A stretch of 64,000 nt of DNA from Chrysaora quinquecirrha (lineage: Eukaryota > Cnidaria > Scyphozoa > Semaeostomeae > Pelagiidae). Positions within the stretch are counted from its first letter, which is position 1, and every line of letters starts with the position of its first letter. The position numbers and the translations under genes are program-made. The stretch spans positions 2,697,436 through 2,761,435 of the forward strand of contig JACTAT010000022.1 in the NCBI GenBank assembly GCA_014526335.1, in the 5' to 3' direction. Of the stretch, positions 37,601 to 48,888 are shown in pieces. Below the pieces are notes generated by a model, which was given only the letters and a program-made list of their open reading frames with translations, was not told the origin of the DNA and did no database searches.

Positions 37601-40600
37601 GTTTTTCCTTGTTGTAAAAGCCCGTCTCTCTCTATTAAGGCCCCTTCTCTATTGAGCCCTAGTGGTATTAAGCCACCACTATTAGACTCCCTCTCTGTTA
37701 AACCCAATCCTCAATAAAGCCCCTCTCTCTATTAAGCCCCTCTCTCTATTAAGGCACTTTCTCTATTATGGCACTCTCTCTGTTAAGGCTTTCTCTCCAT
37801 TAAGGCACTTTCTCTATTAAGGCACGCTCTCTCTCTATTCAGCCCCTCTCTCTATTAAGCCCCTCTCTCTATTAAGCCCCTCTCTCTATTATGGCACTCT
37901 CTCTGTTAAGGCTTTCTCTCCATTAAGGCACTTTCTCTATTAAGGCAAGCTCTCTCTATTCAGCCCCTCTCTCTATTAAGCCACTCTCTCCATTATGGCA
38001 TTCTCTCTGTTAAGGCTTTCTCTCTATTAAGGCACTTTCTCTATTAAGGCACACTCTCTCTCTATTCAGCCCCTCTCTCTATTAAGGTGCTCTCTCTATC
38101 AAGGCATTCTCTCTATTCAGCCCCTCTCTCCATTATGGCATTCTCTCTAAAAGCCACTCTCTCTGTTGAGCCCCCTCTCTATTCTGTGCCCCTCTATTTT
38201 TCAGTTTCTCTCTCTATTAGGCCTCCCTCTCTATCAAGCCCCATTCTCTATTAAGGCACTCTCACTATTAACCCCAACTCTATGAAGCACTTTTCTCTGT
38301 TACTTTATAAATTTGCACTGTTCTTCATACCATAATCTTGAACATTGACATCATTCTAAGTGACACATCCCTATTTTGCCATAATCTACAAGTACCCCAA
38401 ACCATCTTGTAACTGTTTTAGAGATAAAAGCTTCTGATTGTTCTGATGAAAAATGTGTCCCACTATATAACTGTTAATTTCAGAAGTGATGAAGTGAGAT
38501 TATTTATTTATTTTAGCTTGTTCCAATCAAACCACTCAAGACTGTCATCTACACACTTAACGTTTCCTCTGGAAATACAGCCATACTTGCAAAACCAACT
38601 GTCAATATATCAACCAGTGGTAATATTCCTAACAAATTAACAAGTAAGTATAAATACGAATAAATATTTGTAGTTTTTGGATATGTTATTCTCTAAACCT
38701 CCCCCTGGTAGATAACTTACATTGAAAGACCTCCTAAAGCAAAATTTTTCTTTATTACTGAAGAGGGATCTTAAAATTATGTATTGCAAATAATAAATTA
38801 GCAAATATCGATACATAATGCAAACATCTCACATTCCAATAACTAAAATCTTTTCTGAAGTGCATTTTCACTCTATCATAAGGTATTGCTAGAAAACATT
38901 TTCCTGGGGAGTGCCTTGGAACCTCCTTTTTCCAGCTCACTTCTTTTGTAGGGGGTCTCTCTTTTCTTTCTGCTGCAGGGCCTCACAAACTCTTGATGGC
39001 TCAGAGATGGCTCTAAGATTAATGACTCATTATGGTTTTTTTATTTCCAGATGTAATTTACTAGTTTATAATTTACTAAAGCAAGCAATGTTGTTTTTAG
39101 ATTTTGCCATCAGTTTGAAATGTTCTAAAGATCGTGATGGAGATGTTCCTGTCTATCTGACGCTGAGAATAACAGATTTTAACGAGACTACAACAACCCA
39201 CCAACATCGAAATCTTCATTTCAAATTCATAAAAATTTGCAGAAGAGGTAAACTTGGTTGTCTGATTCAATGTTGTTTGTGTACAAGATTTAGTTCATAA
39301 ATACATCTGTAATTTTAAATACAAAAATGAAAAATGAAGACTGTAGCATTGATTTTGCATAGTGGCTGCAAAGTTAAGTCCTTTTTTGTTTCAATCAGGT
39401 TTTTCAGCGTCAGGCAAAGTGACTGATGGAGAGACAGAAGGTATGGCTAAGTAGACTATTAATTCTTTGGAAATTTTTTTCTTCTTTTAAAAAAGTGTAC
39501 CTAAATAAAAATTGGCTAGCTAGCCAGTCTCTACCAGAGCATTATTAATTAACCCTAAGGCCAGGCATCACAAGAACTCAAAGAGCTATTTCTAATTCTA
39601 GGTAATTTGAAGAAAGTTAAAAAGGATAGAAAAGAAGGTAAGAATTGAAAGTCCAAACTATCGTCTGAATGCATATCAGTAATTTACAAGTAAAGGGAGG
39701 ATTTATACATTGAAAGGGAATCAAAAGCACCAGTTAACTACATCCAACCAATCAAAATTAAGTCATGTTAACTATCACTACTGAGCGTATTTGCTGTTTA
39801 AGAAACCGTTTTAATTGTTGGACAAGCGAACAAAATTTTGAGACAAGAAATTGCGAGTTTCTTAGTCGGAGGTGCAGTGATTTTTGATTTTCCAACTACT
39901 GTACTGTGTTAAGGGGGCAAATGAAACTGAAAACCTTTTGACCTGTCTTTTCTACGAAAACATGGCTGCGTTAAAAGACTTCCTAAAAGTGTTTGCAAGC
40001 CAAAAAATTAACAAGAACAAAAACACAGTAATGCAAATGTGACCTTAGTTTTTAACTGCTGCAGAAAGCTATAATCTCTGTTGTATTTTTTGTTATTTAT
40101 TGATATTTTTGTTGATTTTTTCAGATGAAGTATCAATCGACCAGACAAGCGTCTTTTACATCGCAGTTGGAGTAGCATGCAGCACAATTTTAGTCATTGC
40201 AATTGCAGTTGCAACACTCCATGTTCAGTCAATGCCAAAAAATAATGACAATGGAAAAATCTCAAGGATCTCGTTTCTCAAAGGTAAATTTGGAATTTAG
40301 TTTCATACACGAAACTGTTTTTAATTGAATTCGTATACTTTATGATACATTTGGTCTCCTGTTTACATGGGGTGGCCTTTAAAGTCGATTTATTGAAGAC
40401 TTTGTTGGGTATGCATTGAAGAGGCTGAGCAATACAGCATGTAAAGAAAACACTGATAATTCTGTATATAATTAACATGCCGACGAATACAGTATGAAAT
40501 GAACATGATGACGAACACAGTTCGAAATGAAGATGCTGACGAGAACAGCTCGAAATTAAGATCCTGACGAATACAGTTCGAAATGAAAATACTGACGAAT

Positions 40601-43600
40601 ACACTTCGAAATGAGCATGCTGATCAATACGGTATGAAACGAACATTCTTATGAATGTATGAAAATACTAGCGCGGGCAGTGGACACACTGAAACAATTA
40701 CCCCAGCATGAAAACTTTGCATCGTTTTGTTATGTCCAGCAATGCTGGTTACAGTGGAAGAAAAGAGAAAACATTGCATAAACATAAAGAAAAAAGATAT
40801 GAAAAAGATTTGAAATTAATTAAATCTTACTTGGAACTGTTTTTATTGCAAGATCTGCTGCAAATCTTTTGACATCTACAAATCTTTACACATTACTGCT
40901 AATCGTTTCACTCTAACCCATATTTCTGTTGTTGTATTATCCCTAAATAGAAAAAAAATTCAGGTTAACCGTTGAAGATGACAATTTTTCGTAGGCCTAT
41001 CTATTATTACAAGAATTCAACTCCTAACTTTTTTGTTTTTGTAGCGACGTGACAAGTCAAGGACCAAGTATGTCGACACGAATTACACATCCAGTTGGAA
41101 CATTGAACCTGCAAAGTACTGCTCTTATGTTTATAACACTTTGAACGTTCAAAACTCCAAATTAATCTGTTGCTTAACGTTGAAAAGAGTTGTATCTTGA
41201 TAAATAAAGGTATTGTTTTTTTATCTTTAAGTTGAGAAACAAAAGAAGGATATAAGAGCACGTCTGAAAGATATTGAAGTATCAAGACAGCTGGTTACAC
41301 TTGGAAATGTAGTGCAAGAAGGTAGGCTTATAGGTTTGGTTTCGGTCTAACTCATCACATCATGTATTTCCCGGTATGTATCTTCAGCTGGAACTCCGGA
41401 ACTGGAACTAAAATATTCCTCATCTCAGGAATATTGTTTATAAAATAACCGGCTGACTGTGAAGAAACATGCACTCGTCGTTCTTTAAACATTGGCCGAA
41501 TCATCACTCCCATTAGCCGAAACGTGTAGTTGGCCGTAAAGGAGGTTTGCCGAACTGAGTGTTGGCAGAAACAACCAGCACCCTTTTTGTAAACCCCTAA
41601 AGAAACCGTCCTCTAGAGACCCCCGAAATTTATGGAACTCGTGGGAAAAAACATTCCCAAGTCTATTTTCTACCAGGAGAATAGTGTTACAAAATGGTCC
41701 TTTTAACTCTTTAAACACATTTTAGTTAGCAACAATGCCAAAAGTATGCAAGTTTCAGATTCTGTTTCTGTCTTATTTATTTGAATACGATGTGCTATGT
41801 GACATGCTTGAAGTTTTATGTAAAATGTAGAAACGTTTCAAGACTCTTTTTATTGCAATTTTTCTTTAGGTGCTTTTGGGAGGGTTTATGTTGGAACATT
41901 GTTGAGTAGTGAAAGTGGAGAAGAACAGAAAGTTTTCATCAAAACAGTAACGGGTAATCTTTTAAGAGATTTATCAAATGTATCATTCTTTAATATTAAA
42001 CCTTTTGAATCAATTATGTGGCAAGTTTTAGAGTTTTATAAATGAGCAGGAGCTCTAGAAATTCTACAATATTCGATCATGAATATCAGAAGCCCCACAC
42101 TACGTTTCAGCCAATCAAAGAAGTCCGTATTGTTAGACTGACCAATTAGAACGCAACATGTGTCAAACTAGGTCAGTTTTACCTGATTAATTTGCTAGTG
42201 TGAAAAAGGGCTAAGGCCTTTACTTGTCCTTTTGTAACCTCATGGAAATCTACCGTGTTGATGAGATTTTACCTATAGCTGCTAATTGTGACGGAGGCAA
42301 AGTTGTTAAAAGCAAATATCTCTCCTTTTTTTAGATCAAGCTTCGCCAGAACAAGTGAATTTGTTTTTAACTGAGAGTTTTCTACTGAAGAAAACTAACC
42401 ATAGAAATATATTACCCATAATGCACGTGTGCATGGAAGATGGTATTTCTCCGTTAGTTATATTACCTTATATGAATCGTGGAAATCTGAAGAATTATAT
42501 GAGGCTATCAAGAACTGCTGAGCCACTTTCTAAGGTAGCTATTTTCATAATCAGTGTTACAAGTAATATTATTTCTAGGGTCTCACTTGGATTGTTTTAT
42601 TGAGTAATTATGGTAGCAGAGGTGATGTTGATTCGATTTAATTAGGACTTTGACTTTGATGGTCTTTAAGTGGCTGAAAATTCTTTCTTATATTTCCATT
42701 CAGTCGCTAACTGTATTTCAGTTTTTGATTACTGAGAAAGACCAACAGCGATCTTCGACGACTTTTTCTATACAAACCCATTTGAACTATAGATAAAAAA
42801 GACTTAATTTCAGTGTAGTGTATGTACCAGGCGTTCACTTACTACTTGTAAACTATTTCTGTTTATTTTCAATTTCAGACCTTGACAACAAGGGATATTG
42901 TGTTTATGGCCATACAAATCGCACGTGGGCTACAATATTTGGTCAAAAGAAGGATTTTTCATAAAGATGTTGCCACAAGAAATTGCGTGTAAGTTACTTA
43001 ACATGATTTTTATCGCTATTATAGAATCAAAATAGGACGAAGAAGCCATCGAAAAAGATTCTTCTTGATTTTGCTTACCCCAATTCAATTTTCGTAGGTT
43101 TATTTTAATTTAGAATTCGATTGAGGAATTGGATGTTTCAAAGAGATTTGGGTCGGCGCTCAGCGCTACATTTTTTGGAAGATGGCGAACAACTTGCGTA
43201 GAGAATCCGCTCTGCGTGCAACGACGGGGATTGTGGTCGTTTTAGGAGCATTATTGTAGCAATTTTGCTGCAACTTTACGACTGATGGAAGATGAAGAAA
43301 GAAAATGAATCTGCGACTCTCAATGTTGAAAATATCTGCAGAAACTCAGGAAGCAAGATGCAAGTAGCTCACAAAAAGGAAAACACTAAATCAAATATCT
43401 CGTTCAGTAGATAAGCTGGGACCTGAATCCTTTCTTTGTGAATTTCAAGCAAAATTTGCTGCACTAGCTCTCTTGAACTGACTGCAATTCTACGCAAACA
43501 AGATATCCTCACTCAAGATGTCCACCACATTCCAGAAAAATGTCGCACCGATCCAGTCCTCTTCGAAAAGTCTATTTAGAAATTTTAGCTTGTCAGTTTT

Positions 43601-45104
43601 TTGTTCTCACATATTTGAGAATTTCATGCATTTTATTTGTTTATTCGAAGGGCTGATGAGGAATATAGAGTGAAAATTACAGACACTGCTCTTGCACGAG
43701 ATTTTTTCCCTGGTGATTATCACTGTCTTGGAGACAACGAAAATCGCCCTGTTAGATGGATGGCAGTAGAGAGTCTAGAATTCAATACATACACACCAGC
43801 AAGTGTCGTAGTAAGTGGAAACCTTTTTTGAAATTTTCTTGCTTTTGCCTCTTTTGCATTAACATCTCATAATGCCTTTAGTCCAGGAAACTGACTGCCA
43901 ATTATTTTAGGGCGTTGATTACTTAGGCCCTGGCTAAAAAATCAAACATTGTTTGTCAAACATTTGAAATTCGCTTATGAAGCAAATTTTTTACCGTTCG
44001 GCCACATCACAGATTGCTCTTGAGGCATTTTTTGCTTGTGTCAAGCGAAAAAATGTTTGATCTTTTCATAAACATTGCTCAACAAATTCTTCTTATTTCT
44101 CCCAGTCAAGCATTGTTTTGTGGCGTGGCCATACGTTCAAACATTACTTAGGTGAGCAAAGTTCCTATGATTGACAAACAATGTTTGGTCGTTTGGTCGG
44201 GGCCTGTGGGGCGAGACACAGGTCTGTCATGTCGAGCGACATTTGTCGCCGAGTGGAATACCACCTAACCCAGACCTATCTAGCCCTAACTCCAACCACT
44301 GCAGTTTTAGGCACTAGTTTCACAGGATTGCAATTCGGACTGCAGATTTATCGACTATTTGTGTTTCAAAAGTAGCGCTAGAGCTCAAATCGCTGAATTC
44401 ATGACATGTCTAGAACGCATTTAAATTGCAGGTAATGTTCAAAACATCTGAGGAAGATTTGAAACACGCGGTTCAGAAAACAACGCTTTTCTCACCTCAA
44501 AACTTTTGATAAAAAGTCGTTTTCGTTCCTGTTCAGGCCAAAGTTACGCGGCAACATCATCTTCTTCATTAGCATGATAAGTAACGAGTTGAAACTCAGC
44601 CATTGACTTGCAGAAACGCGAAGCTTTAGGCCTACAATGTTGCGTCTGAACTGCTTGCCAGCACATGGTGAAATGATGCTAAACTGTCGTCAGCAAAAGT
44701 CCCGTGGGACCAAAAAATAAGTTTCATTTTGGCACGTGCATTGGATAAAAGAAATGCGTAAAATAACGCAAAGAAAACAAACTTTTTGAAAACTGTTTTG
44801 CCTAAGTTTAACATTTTCTATGAAATTTATTGATTAATTCTTATTTTTTTTCTAGTGGTCTTATGGAGTGCTGCTTTGGGAATTGACAACGCTAGCTCAA
44901 ACACCGTATGCAAATGTGGATCCGTTTGAAATGCTGCGATACCTAAAGGCCGGTTTCCGATTACCGCAGCCGCCTAATTGCCCGGACGACTTATTCACTG
45001 TGATGGCTTGCTGCTGGGCTCTGGCTCCGGAGGAAAGACCGCATTTCAGTCAGGTTGTTGTTTGTCTGGAAGGATTCTACAGCACGCTAAATGCATTTAT
45101 CTAG
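34621..45104 (+). CDS. RYK: RYK, Wnt-binding receptor tyrosine pseudokinase
   Basis: Complete 13-exon model, 558 residues (human about 607), phases closing: 34621-34747, 37444-37589, 38517-38643, 39101-39247, 39399-39440, 39602-39637, 40125-40283, 41232-41321, 41870-41953, 42335-42534, 42879-42988, 43651-43810, 44856-45104. Exon 1 gives a signal peptide (FLLIILCMKTVSTVAQ) and the first WIF strand. The WIF domain (about 28-190) has the family's IPFDVSQIVFTWQ-type core and binds Wnt ligands. One membrane helix spans about 218-240 (FYIAVGVACSTILVIAIAV). The kinase-like domain (about 280-555) has GAFGRV at 292-297 and the ATP lysine K316. Its catalytic loop is HKDVATRN (414-421), and DFG is replaced by DTA (434-436), as expected of this catalytically impaired family (human has DNA). 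V475 replaces the usual Asp of the SDVW motif. The WMAVESL and MACCWALAPEERP blocks are strongly RYK-like. Intron 1 holds a 1.87-kb transposable element. Confidence 0.95.
34806..36673. mobile_element. 1868-bp DNA transposon, non-autonomous, CACAGG termini, in RYK intron 1
   Basis: The termini cacaggtaaaacgctcgag and ctcgggcgttttacctgtg are inverted repeats, and TTA flanks both sides (34803-34805 and 36674-36676). Three direct copies of an approximately 130-bp subterminal repeat lie at 34830-35215. Inverted, shorter gaattacac-type repeats occupy 36310-36660. CAC ends, a 3-bp duplication and subterminal repeats recall CACTA/EnSpm elements, although TTA also fits Harbinger. No transposase frame is visible. 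The core (35540-36100) looks like spliced gene fragments. Confidence 0.85.
37630..38295. repeat. Minisatellite, ctctctctattaag unit, in RYK intron 2
   Basis: About 35 imperfect copies of a 17-20 bp unit such as cccctctctctattaag or gcactttctctattaag. It begins shortly after the donor of the exon ending at 37589. Confidence 0.9.
40476..40650. repeat. Minisatellite related to 3300-3680
   Basis: Six copies of a unit of about 28 bases with gacgaatacagt, cgaaatga and catgctg. The consensus matches the array at 3300-3680, about 37 kb away. In the RYK intron after the transmembrane exon. Confidence 0.8.
43926..44204. mobile_element. Harbinger-like MITE, family H1, in a RYK intron
   Basis: Starts ggccctggctaaaaaatc after TTA, and ends tttggtcgtttggtcggggcc. 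The right-hand duplication is not preserved. Confidence 0.65.
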
Positions 45105-45639
45105 GAGGTAATGGGCCTAGCCGGCACGAACATGTAAACATTTAGACACCAATTCTTTGGCAAACGTCAGGTTCGAGACGTTTTCCTCCGGCAGCTTTAA
45201 GATCCGTTTGATAAAAGCGTAATGTTGCTGGCTTGCAAACACAATCTAAAGGACATTAGGCCCTAGCTAACATTTCTACTGTGAGCGCAAGACCCTGGTA
45301 CATACCCGACTTTTGTTTTGAAATTCGCTTGCAACGGTGTTGCGAGATAAGTTTCGCCATGGAGTGTTTGGCTAACATAGACATTTCAACTTTCTTCGTT
45401 ACAAGTCGTTTTCAGTTCCGAAGTAATAGAAATCAGTTCCAATTCCCTGAAAATTTCTCGCAACGGGCAATCGACAACTTGCCATTTCAAATGTTTTCCG
45501 AAACACACCTCGCAACGTTGTAGCAACGAAGTTTCGAGTGAAAAAGTTATCGTGTAATAAGTGTTGGATTAATGTGGCAGTTTTAATTTTCTTTTTTTTT
45601 ACAATTTGTTAACCTGTTTATTATTTACCTGTATATACT

Positions 45640-45645
45640 AATAAA
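45640..45645 (+). terminator. RYK polyadenylation signal
   Basis: AATAAA lies 536 bases after the RYK stop and is followed by a T-rich stretch (acattttttatg). Confidence 0.65.
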
Positions 45646-46972
45646 CAACTATTTTATACTAACATTTTTTATGTATATCTAAGTAATGCTAAACGTTTCT
45701 TTAAGTACTCTGTTTTAGGTATTAGGTAGAGATTAGGTTATTTTATTTTGCTCTTTATTGTAAAAGGTAGTATTAGGCGTTTGATAAATTTTGTAAATAT
45801 GTTCTGTAATGTTAAAAAATCGTTGTTAGGTAGTTCTACAAGATTTTCTTATTTCGTTTGTCGCGCTATCTCCACTGATTCGCTAGTCGCAGCTCGCCAG
45901 CCGTCTCTGTAAATTTTCTGGCCATCTCAAGTCACGAGCAAAGATATCTCATCACTCAAACCTGCTAGCTATCTCAGCTCACTCTCTTGCGAAGCAAAAT
46001 CTATGGATATCAAGGTTAATCGTTGGCTACAATCCTGGCCAAAATTCATAGACTTTGGCAGAACATCTCCGTGTGACACAAAACTTGTTACAAATCATTA
46101 GAAATAGGAGCGGCCACCCCTTCCCCCTATATCAATGTTGATATGGGGCAGAGGGGCTTCGACAAAGCGGAGCTGCTTTAAAAGTTTCAAAGCGGCTCTA
46201 TGATTTTGGCCAAGATTGTAGTTCAAAAGTCCATTAGATTGCTAAGCTGCATTGATGCTTATGTTAATCTTTGGATGTCTATGCTCAATCGCTAGCTTAA
46301 AACTTTCGGTAAGCTATCTGAACTGAGATCGCTAGCCATCTCAAATTACTCGCAAGTTATTTAAAATTGGACGCTTGCTAAGCTCAATCATTAATAAGCT
46401 GAGCGCAATAGCAAGCTCAAATAAGCCACTTTTGCTACCTAAGCTCGCTCGCCTACACGTTGTTGCAGCAACCTCGCTGCTATCACATCTCTTTGGCTGG
46501 CCATCCGAACTCGTTCGTTATTTATAATGACGACAAATGCTAATGACAAGAAGGTAATAAGGCAAAAATGCTCTTTTTTTGAAAAGCAACACAAATCTTT
46601 AACAGTAAAGTGCATTTAACTACTACATATTTTGAAGTAAATAATAGTAAAATAAATGTGTGAAAAATGACAGAGTTAATTGTTCAATGTTATCACATAA
46701 TTTTACACGAGGGCTGGAGTTAGACTTATCAAATTCGTCGTAGTCTACGCTCCTTCACACTCCACCACCCCGCTCCAACTCTGAGGAAACAGCTGTATGT
46801 TGGTGTAGTTGTTAGAAGCTGTTTCCGAAAGAGTGGGAGGAAGGTAATAAGTCTAGGCTGGAGTTACCCGGAAATGGACGAGATGGTTTCCGAATATCGA
46901 TTTTTCGTGCAACATTTTGGCATGAAGAATCGATATTATGGATAACCTCGTGCAACACGGTTCCACTACAAA

Positions 46973-47235
46973 GGTTGTTGTTGTTGTTGTTACTTTATTT
47001 TCAGTAGGCTGTTATTTATAGCTTTTCAGCTAATTTAGGCCTACTATGCATGCCGCATCCAGGCATGGGACCCCTAGTTTAACGTCCCTTCCGAAGGACG
47101 GCAGAGTGAGTTGTTTAGTCATCCATCTGGAAAGTCACCCATCCAGATGCTGACCTCACACGACCAAGCTTAACTTCAGCTGTCTAACGAGAGCTGACTG
47201 AGAAGCTTGGCCACTCACTCCACACATGACTTATG
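46973..47235 (-). mobile_element. 5S-rRNA-derived SINE (SINE3-like)
   Basis: On the minus strand the head contains GAAGTTAAGCTTGGTCG and then GGTCAGCATCTGGATGGGTG. These parallel the internal promoter part of 5S rRNA (GAAGCTAAGC, GTCGGG, TTAGTACTTGGATGGG). A hairpin CGTCCTTCGGAAGGGACG follows. The 3' end is a short (caa)n tail at 46976-46996. This is the order expected of a SINE3-type element. Confidence 0.75.
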
Positions 47236-48214
47236 AATGGACGGGGATGTGCCGCCCAGATTTCGGAAACCCACCCACTTATAATGTAGACCTTTGCAGA
47301 AACAGACCCTATTTTATGAGTAAAAATAATCGGAATATAAGAATAATAAGACTTTCTAGGCCTTATTATTGCGTGATATTATACTACGAACATCTTTGAC
47401 GCGATTTTTCCACTTTTCTGACCGAATTAAAGTCAAACTTTCGACTTTTCTTCAATTTGCTACCCACTTTTATGGGGTTTTGGTTAAAATCATACCCATG
47501 TTTAGAGAATTTCAGGGCCAAAAACCCACCCATATGGGCGGCACATACCCGTACCCAAATTATACTAAGTACCTTTTTGGGTTATGTTTTAAGAAAGGGA
47601 GAATTAGTTAGATAATACTGCAGTGACGGGGAGAATCGTAGGAAAGAGCTATAGGAAGACAGAGACCTTCATCTCAAGCCTCAACAACTGGATTATTAAG
47701 AAAAGCAGGCTTGATATAACAACAACAGGATGACAGGGAATGATGGAAATTCATGGCCGCAAAACACTCTGGAACTTAAGGGAGTAATTAGAGATAAAAA
47801 GTAGCCTTTTACAGGAAAACTACGGTGAACTTAAGCTAGTTCATGTACTGAAATTGCAGGACTTGTAGACATATTAAGTACTGGAGCATCATAAAGAATG
47901 TAAAAGAAGCAGACCTAACAAACCGAGAACTCAAGGAACGGACAACAACTGTATCTCAAAATCTGATTCCAGGTGATGGGACTTTTTCAAACAAAATGCC
48001 AATCTGTCCAGTGACCATTTCTGTTTGTATTTACAAGCACACTGTACAAAGTTAAAAACATGATGGAAATTTAATAAAGTCCATCGAAATTGCAGCAAAT
48101 AATTACACCATTTAATGAGGAAAAATCAAGCAGAGATTTCATGACTTACTATTCTTTCTATCATTGTCTTTGGGTTTCTGAATTTGTCTGCAAATATAAC
48201 GAAAGAAGAGAATA

Positions 48215-48450
48215 TGCAATTAAAAAACTTTCATTGTATATTAATATTTTAGCGGAAACATCACTTAAAATACTTAAAAGCTTTTTTCGTCAGACACTCC
48301 TCAGAGTATGAACGTCAGAATGTCTGATTGGTCATTTCGAGCCGCATATGGGTATAAATTCCGCCTTAGTCTATTGTTTCGGTCTGTTTCTGACGTTCAT
48401 ACTCTGAGGAGTGTCAGATGAAAAAAAGCTTTTAAGTATGCCCGAAAATG
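48215..48450. mobile_element. Foldback element, family F1, copy 2
   Basis: Arms include cttaaaagctttttt, cactcctcagagtatgaacg and their reverse complements, around a centre with gggtataaattcc. Shared segments with 24069-24322 (cgtcagaaacagaccga, gggtataaat) define the family. A partial third copy follows at about 48668-48760. Confidence 0.75.
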
Positions 48451-48888
48451 TTTCCCCTGTTTACCGTAATTTTGTTACAAGTTTATATATATTTACTAAA
48501 TCAAGATCCTTAACAAGAAAACAGTTGTGTTAACTATACTGAAAACCCGCACAAGAACTAAACAAGAGCCTCAGGTTGAAAATATAGACTTAACTGTGAT
48601 AATTACCGTTCAAAGAAATGATCTTTGAGTTGAAATAAACTTCAAAATTGTGATAAAGGAAGAAACACTTTTGGACATACTTAAAACTTTTTCGTCGGAC
48701 ACTCCTTAGAGTATAAACATCAGAAACAAACCGAAACAATTGACGAAGGGCAATGCGGAAGACAACTGACTAAGGGGCAATATACCATTTTAAGACCCCT
48801 AATGTTTCTCCTTCACTTTTTTACTCATCTTCCCCCCATATCAATAATGAAATCTGTAATAAAATAAGTAATTTCGTGAGTAAGTAAA

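Larger units (their letters stand above)
45105..48888. other. Intergenic between convergent RYK and KDM6A
   Basis: Contains the RYK 3' untranslated region, a 5S-like SINE, a foldback element and a partial second one. About 45260-45535 resembles a degenerate relative of family H1. 45660-46950 and 47300-48060 show nothing recognisable beyond AT-rich DNA. Confidence 0.55.

Noticed and set aside
41030..41160. Possible extra RYK exon after the transmembrane exon
   Set aside because: It needs a phase the neighbouring exons do not offer, while direct splicing 40283 to 41232 keeps frame.
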